Assembly (NCBI RefSeq): GCF_007991515.1
Contig: NZ_BJYM01000010.1
Coordinates: 1-64,000, forward strand
Length of the DNA stretch: 64,000 bases
Source of the DNA: Oceanobacillus sojae
GTDB lineage: Bacteria > Bacillota > Bacilli > Bacillales > Amphibacillaceae
Direction: 5' to 3'
Numbering within the stretch: position 1 is the stretch's first letter; each line of letters opens with the position of its first letter. A program made the translations under genes and the position numbers. Below are positions 60,556 to 64,000 of this stretch, one piece after another. The notes beneath the pieces were generated by a model. That model was given only the letters and a program-made list of their open reading frames with translations. It was not told where the DNA came from and searched no databases.

Positions 60556-62574
60556 ATGGTTAACTTAACTACGAGGCAAAAAAAATTACTCAGTCTGATG
60601 TTAAGCGAAAAAGAATTTAAAACTATAAAAAGTTATGCTTCCGTGATGCGTATTTCCGAGAGAACAATCTATAATGACCTGGAAATAATGAGAAATTTTT
60701 TAGAAGAAAATAATGCAAAGCTCCTAAAAAAGCCAGGTACAGGTGTGAAAATTCAAATTAATCATAAAGAAAAGTTCAGAATACTGCATCATATAAATGT
60801 ATTTAAAGATAAAATAGTGCCCCTTTCTACCAATGAGAGAAAAATAGACATACTTAAACAACTGTTATTATCAGAAAAAACGACGTCTTTACAAAAGTTG
60901 TCTGAAAAGTATTTAGTAAGTAAAAGTTCCATAGTGAATGATTTAGATGAAATAGAAGTATGGGTTCGAAAGTATAGTATTAAGTTAATTCGAGATAGGA
61001 AAGGTACTAAAATTATAGGAGATGAAAAAAATAAGAGAAAAGCAATTGCTGAAATAATCATAAGAAGCTTAAATTGCGATTTTACAGATGATGAAGAATT
61101 CCCCCAGACCAGGATAGAAATTGGCATATTTAAAGGATTGTCAAGTATGTTTAATACTTCTGAAGTGATTATTGTAGAGGAAATTATCGGTGAAGCAGAA
61201 AAGAAATTAAATTACTATATTACGGAACCTTATTATACCAATTTAATAACGCATGTATTAATATCTATCAGTCGTATTAAGAGCGGTTATAAAATAGACA
61301 AAATATTAAGTTATGGTAAATGCAGCAATAAAAGCAAAACTTATTTAGCTGCACGCTTTATTGCAAAGAAAACAACGGAAAAACTTTTTATAGATATCCC
61401 TGAAAATGAGATTATTTATATCCACCAGTTTATCCTTAGTTGCGGGATAAATAAAGATATGAAACATGCAGACCTTAGTGAATTAATAAGTACGATAGAT
61501 AAAGATACCCATTTTGTAGTCAAAGAAATGATAGCGCTATCATCAAAGATTGTGAATATAGATTTATCTTCTGATAAAGAATTGTATCTGGGTCTGCTGA
61601 TGCACGTAAAGCCTATGTTAAATCGGCTCCATTACTCTATTCATATAAGAAATCCATTGTTAAGCGATATTAAAGAACAGTATTCGGGGACTTTTGCAAT
61701 GACTCTTCTTGCAAGCTCGGCCATTGAAAATAATTTGGGATTAAGAGTGAATGAAGATGAAATAGGATATTTAACTGCTTATTTCCAGGCTGCAATAGAA
61801 CGGAGAATGACGGTTAAAAATGTCATCGTTGTTTGTCCTGATGGTATAGGCACATCCGAACTGATTGCTAATCGAATAAAAAGATATTTACCTCAATTTA
61901 ATGTGAAAGCGACAATGTCATTAGCTGCATTAGAAAATTTGGAGAATGGTAATGAAAATATAGATTTTATTATATCTACAGTACCTATTAAATTTGAATC
62001 TATACCGGTAATCGTTATATCTGCTTTAGTAAACGAGATAGATTTGAAAAATATTTCAAGCTTTACCGCAAATTTATCTATTTCTCACATGATAAAAGAA
62101 AATTCTTCTTACAGTGAATTGTTGGGATTTTTAGAGAAAGATCTTATATTTTGTGATTTAGCTTTTCAAGATAAAAATACTGTTATTAATTTCATGAGTA
62201 AACAGCTTAATAGTAAAGGATATGTTAACCAAAATTTTGGAGCATCAATTATTGAACGTGAAGATATTACGCCAACATCTATAGGGAAAATGGTTGCGAT
62301 GCCACATGGAAATTCGCTTCACGTTAACGAGTCTAAAGTTTCGATAGCTATTTTAAGAAATGCAATAGATTGGGGGAAAGGCGAGAAGATAAAAATGATT
62401 TTTATGATTGCAGTCAGAATAGATAAAATAAGTTCAAAAAAAATCATCCGGGATTTTTATCGTCTATTTGAATCAGATAGTATTTTGAAAGAAATTATTT
62501 CTTGTAACGCTCCTGAAGAAGTACTCCAGGTTTTAGAAGGAACCAGCAAATATCTTGAAAGTAAAAATTGCTAA
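60556..62574 (+). CDS. BglG/MtlR-type PTS-regulated transcriptional activator
   Basis: This 672-residue regulator has, in order, two N-terminal helix-turn-helix domains (residues 1-70, MRISERTIYNDLEIM; and about 110-135, SEKYLVSKSSIVNDLDEI), two PRD domains (about 190-290 and 300-400, with histidines in LITHVLI, IYIHQFI and LLMHVKPMLNRLHYSI), an EIIB-like domain (about 418-500, VVCPDGIGTS) and a C-terminal EIIA-fructose-type domain (about 525-665) with AMPHG. Phosphorylation by PTS proteins switches such activators. The next gene, a fructose-type EIIBC, is the likely target. AGAGGGG precedes the ATG. Confidence 0.9.
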   Translation: MVNLTTRQKKLLSLMLSEKEFKTIKSYASVMRISERTIYNDLEIMRNFLEENNAKLLKKPGTGVKIQINHKEKFRILHHINVFKDKIVPLSTNERKIDILKQLLLSEKTTSLQKLSEKYLVSKSSIVNDLDEIEVWVRKYSIKLIRDRKGTKIIGDEKNKRKAIAEIIIRSLNCDFTDDEEFPQTRIEIGIFKGLSSMFNTSEVIIVEEIIGEAEKKLNYYITEPYYTNLITHVLISISRIKSGYKIDKILSYGKCSNKSKTYLAARFIAKKTTEKLFIDIPENEIIYIHQFILSCGINKDMKHADLSELISTIDKDTHFVVKEMIALSSKIVNIDLSSDKELYLGLLMHVKPMLNRLHYSIHIRNPLLSDIKEQYSGTFAMTLLASSAIENNLGLRVNEDEIGYLTAYFQAAIERRMTVKNVIVVCPDGIGTSELIANRIKRYLPQFNVKATMSLAALENLENGNENIDFIISTVPIKFESIPVIVISALVNEIDLKNISSFTANLSISHMIKENSSYSELLGFLEKDLIFCDLAFQDKNTVINFMSKQLNSKGYVNQNFGASIIEREDITPTSIGKMVAMPHGNSLHVNESKVSIAILRNAIDWGKGEKIKMIFMIAVRIDKISSKKIIRDFYRLFESDSILKEIISCNAPEEVLQVLEGTSKYLESKNC

Positions 62575-62597
62575 GCAAGCAGAGAGGGGTAATTACA

Positions 62598-64000
62598 TTG
62601 AGTAAAGTGAAAATTGTTGCCGCAACCGGCTGTCCAACAGGTATAGCACATACTTTTATGGCTGCTGAAGCTTTAATAAGTGCAGCTGAAAAATTAGGAG
62701 CAGAGATAAAAGTAGAGACACATGGACAAGTAGGAATAGAGAATCAGCTGACAAAAGAAGAAATTCAGCAGGCAGATGGTGTGATTATAGCGGCTGATAA
62801 AGATGTTTTGGCAGATAGATTCTCTGGAAAACCGACTATAGATGTTTCTGTCTCAAAAGCAATAAAAGATCCTGAAACTTTAATACAAGCGATTATAAAT
62901 GGTGAAGCAAAAATCTATCGGTCTAGTAATCAGGTTAATCGAAATGATGAGGATAATGAAGAGTATGAAAAGAAATCCATAGGCAGAATAATTTATCAGC
63001 ATTTAATGAACGGTATTTCCCACATGCTTCCTTTTGTAGTTGGAGGAGGAGTACTAATCGCATTGTCTTTCTTATTTGGAATTAACTCTGCTGATCAGAA
63101 TGATCCGTCATATTCCGCTTTTGCAGCATTTCTTAATAACTCTGGAAGTATAGCGTTCAGCTTAATGCTTCCAATGCTAGCAGGCTATATTGCGTCATCC
63201 ATTTCACAAAGATCCGGGCTGGTCGCGGGATTTATAGGAGGTATGATAGCTGACCAGGGTGGAGCAGGTTTTTTAGGTGCTCTAATAGCAGGATTTTTGG
63301 CTGGATATCTTATGTTGTATTTGTCGAGATTTTTGAAAGGGCTTCCGGAATCATTAAATGGATTAAAAGCAATTTTTATTTTGCCTTTAGTAGGGATCTT
63401 TGCGGTTGCTGGAATAATGACTGTACTGGTGGTTCCTATGTCTTCGATTAATACCTGGATGCAAGAATTTGTAACTGGTTTTCAAGGAGCCAGTCCAATC
63501 CTTTTAGGGATTATTGTAGGCTGTATGGGGGCATCTGATTTAGGAGGACCGATTAACAAGGCAGCATATGTAACAGCATTGGCATTGCTGGCGGATGGAA
63601 ACTATTATTTTATGGCTGGAGTTTTCTCGGCAAGTATGACACCACCATTGATTACTGCTTTCGCTGTAATATTTTTTAAAAGATATTTTAATCAATCTGA
63701 CCGGAGTGCAGGAATTGTAAATTTTGTATTAGGATCTACACAAATTACAGAAGGAGCAATTCCATTTGCCGCAAAAAATCCTGTCGTTATGATTCCTATT
63801 TTCATGATAGGCTCTTCTATTTCTACTGCTCTGACTTATTTAATGGCAGTCCAGATACCAGCTCCCCATGGCGGATTTCTGATACTACCTGTTGCAACAA
63901 ATGGCTTATTATGGATAGCATGCGTTTTAATCGGATCAATCATTGGCTCGATACTATATGGTTTTTACCAAAAAAGAACATTCAATAAAAGAGCAAAAAT
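62598..64000 (+). CDS. PTS fructose-type EIIBC component (partial, runs off window)
   Basis: The frame opens at TTG 62598, 23 bases after the regulator, with AGAGGGG upstream, and stays open to the window edge (467 codons). Residues 1-100 are a fructose EIIB domain with phosphocysteine in ATGCPTGIAHTF (Cys11). After a charged linker (DDEDNEEYEKK) an EIIC domain of at least eight helices begins at about 135, with GFIGGMIADQGGAGFLGALIAG, GASDLGGPINKAAYV and ITEGAIPFAAKNP. There is no EIIA domain at the N-terminus. It imports and phosphorylates a hexose such as fructose or mannose. The C-terminus is outside the window. Confidence 0.9.
   Translation, partial: MSKVKIVAATGCPTGIAHTFMAAEALISAAEKLGAEIKVETHGQVGIENQLTKEEIQQADGVIIAADKDVLADRFSGKPTIDVSVSKAIKDPETLIQAIINGEAKIYRSSNQVNRNDEDNEEYEKKSIGRIIYQHLMNGISHMLPFVVGGGVLIALSFLFGINSADQNDPSYSAFAAFLNNSGSIAFSLMLPMLAGYIASSISQRSGLVAGFIGGMIADQGGAGFLGALIAGFLAGYLMLYLSRFLKGLPESLNGLKAIFILPLVGIFAVAGIMTVLVVPMSSINTWMQEFVTGFQGASPILLGIIVGCMGASDLGGPINKAAYVTALALLADGNYYFMAGVFSASMTPPLITAFAVIFFKRYFNQSDRSAGIVNFVLGSTQITEGAIPFAAKNPVVMIPIFMIGSSISTALTYLMAVQIPAPHGGFLILPVATNGLLWIACVLIGSIIGSILYGFYQKRTFNKRAK

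Overview
The window is low-GC Gram-positive DNA from a Bacillaceae chromosome, most like Oceanobacillus, Virgibacillus or a relative. The signs are strong AGGAGG ribosome sites, frequent TTG and GTG starts, T-box and S-box leaders, CcpA-type cre sites and B. subtilis-like gene families. The genus is an inference from gene content. No rRNA, tRNA, CRISPR array, prophage or intact insertion sequence was seen.

Layout. (1) 0.5-5.6 kb: a small membrane protein, then a TetR repressor divergent from an MmpL-type RND exporter and a secreted partner, with operators over the shared promoter. (2) 5.7-7.9 kb: a damaged lactate-utilization locus. The front of a metalloprotease gene is joined to the back half of lutB, lutA is missing and lutC is intact. 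(3) 7.9-11.4 kb: a YdjC/ChbG deacetylase, a PilZ c-di-GMP receptor, a GNAT enzyme and a methyltransferase. (4) 11.6-19.8 kb: a sulfur region. A SAM riboswitch precedes a 51-aa YezD-like protein; then follow an FMN reductase and a long operon metY - unknown 120-aa protein - ssuB - ssuD - ssuA - ssuC - second FMN-dependent monooxygenase. It appears to take up sulfonates, release sulfite and feed sulfur into homocysteine. (5) 20-26 kb: a helical-cupin fusion, two AEC/GNAT-type genes, an orphan lysine/ornithine N-hydroxylase, a small secreted protein and a MerR-TipAS regulator. (6) 26-29.3 kb: an NAD salvage operon (NrtR-like regulator, pncB, nadE) with a 13-bp inverted repeat over its promoter. 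(7) 29.4-38 kb: a carbohydrate region with xylulokinase and ROK regulator divergent from two TIM-barrel isomerases, a KdgT-type permease and an Ldh_2 dehydrogenase. Its substrate is unknown, and relict gene tails lie around it. (8) 38-45 kb: aldo/keto reductase, an interrupted small gene, an AraC-linked group, and an ABC-F protein behind a leader-peptide/terminator attenuator. (9) 45-50.4 kb: glpF and glpK, each with a structured leader, and a T-box-controlled methionyl-tRNA synthetase whose leader carries an inserted palindromic repeat. (10) 50.5-55.4 kb: a YtrA-type GntR regulator with two parallel ABC ATPase/permease pairs under near-identical promoter-operators, then a GPP34 protein. (11) 55.5-60 kb: a PepSY lipoprotein, a PadR/membrane-protein pair with duplicated operators, an AbrB-family membrane protein and a DUF72 protein. 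(12) 60.5-64 kb: a PRD/EIIB/EIIA regulator followed by a fructose-type EIIBC that runs off the window.

Two themes stand out. The first is RNA- or operator-level control readable from sequence: SAM-I, Met T-box, glp leaders, ABC-F attenuator, and NrtR, MerR, YtrA, PadR and TetR operators. The second is gene decay by deletion, seen as the lutB fusion, an Old-Yellow-Enzyme tail, an amidohydrolase tail, a stop-interrupted membrane protein and a probable frameshift. Family assignments come from reading translated sequence, not from database searches.
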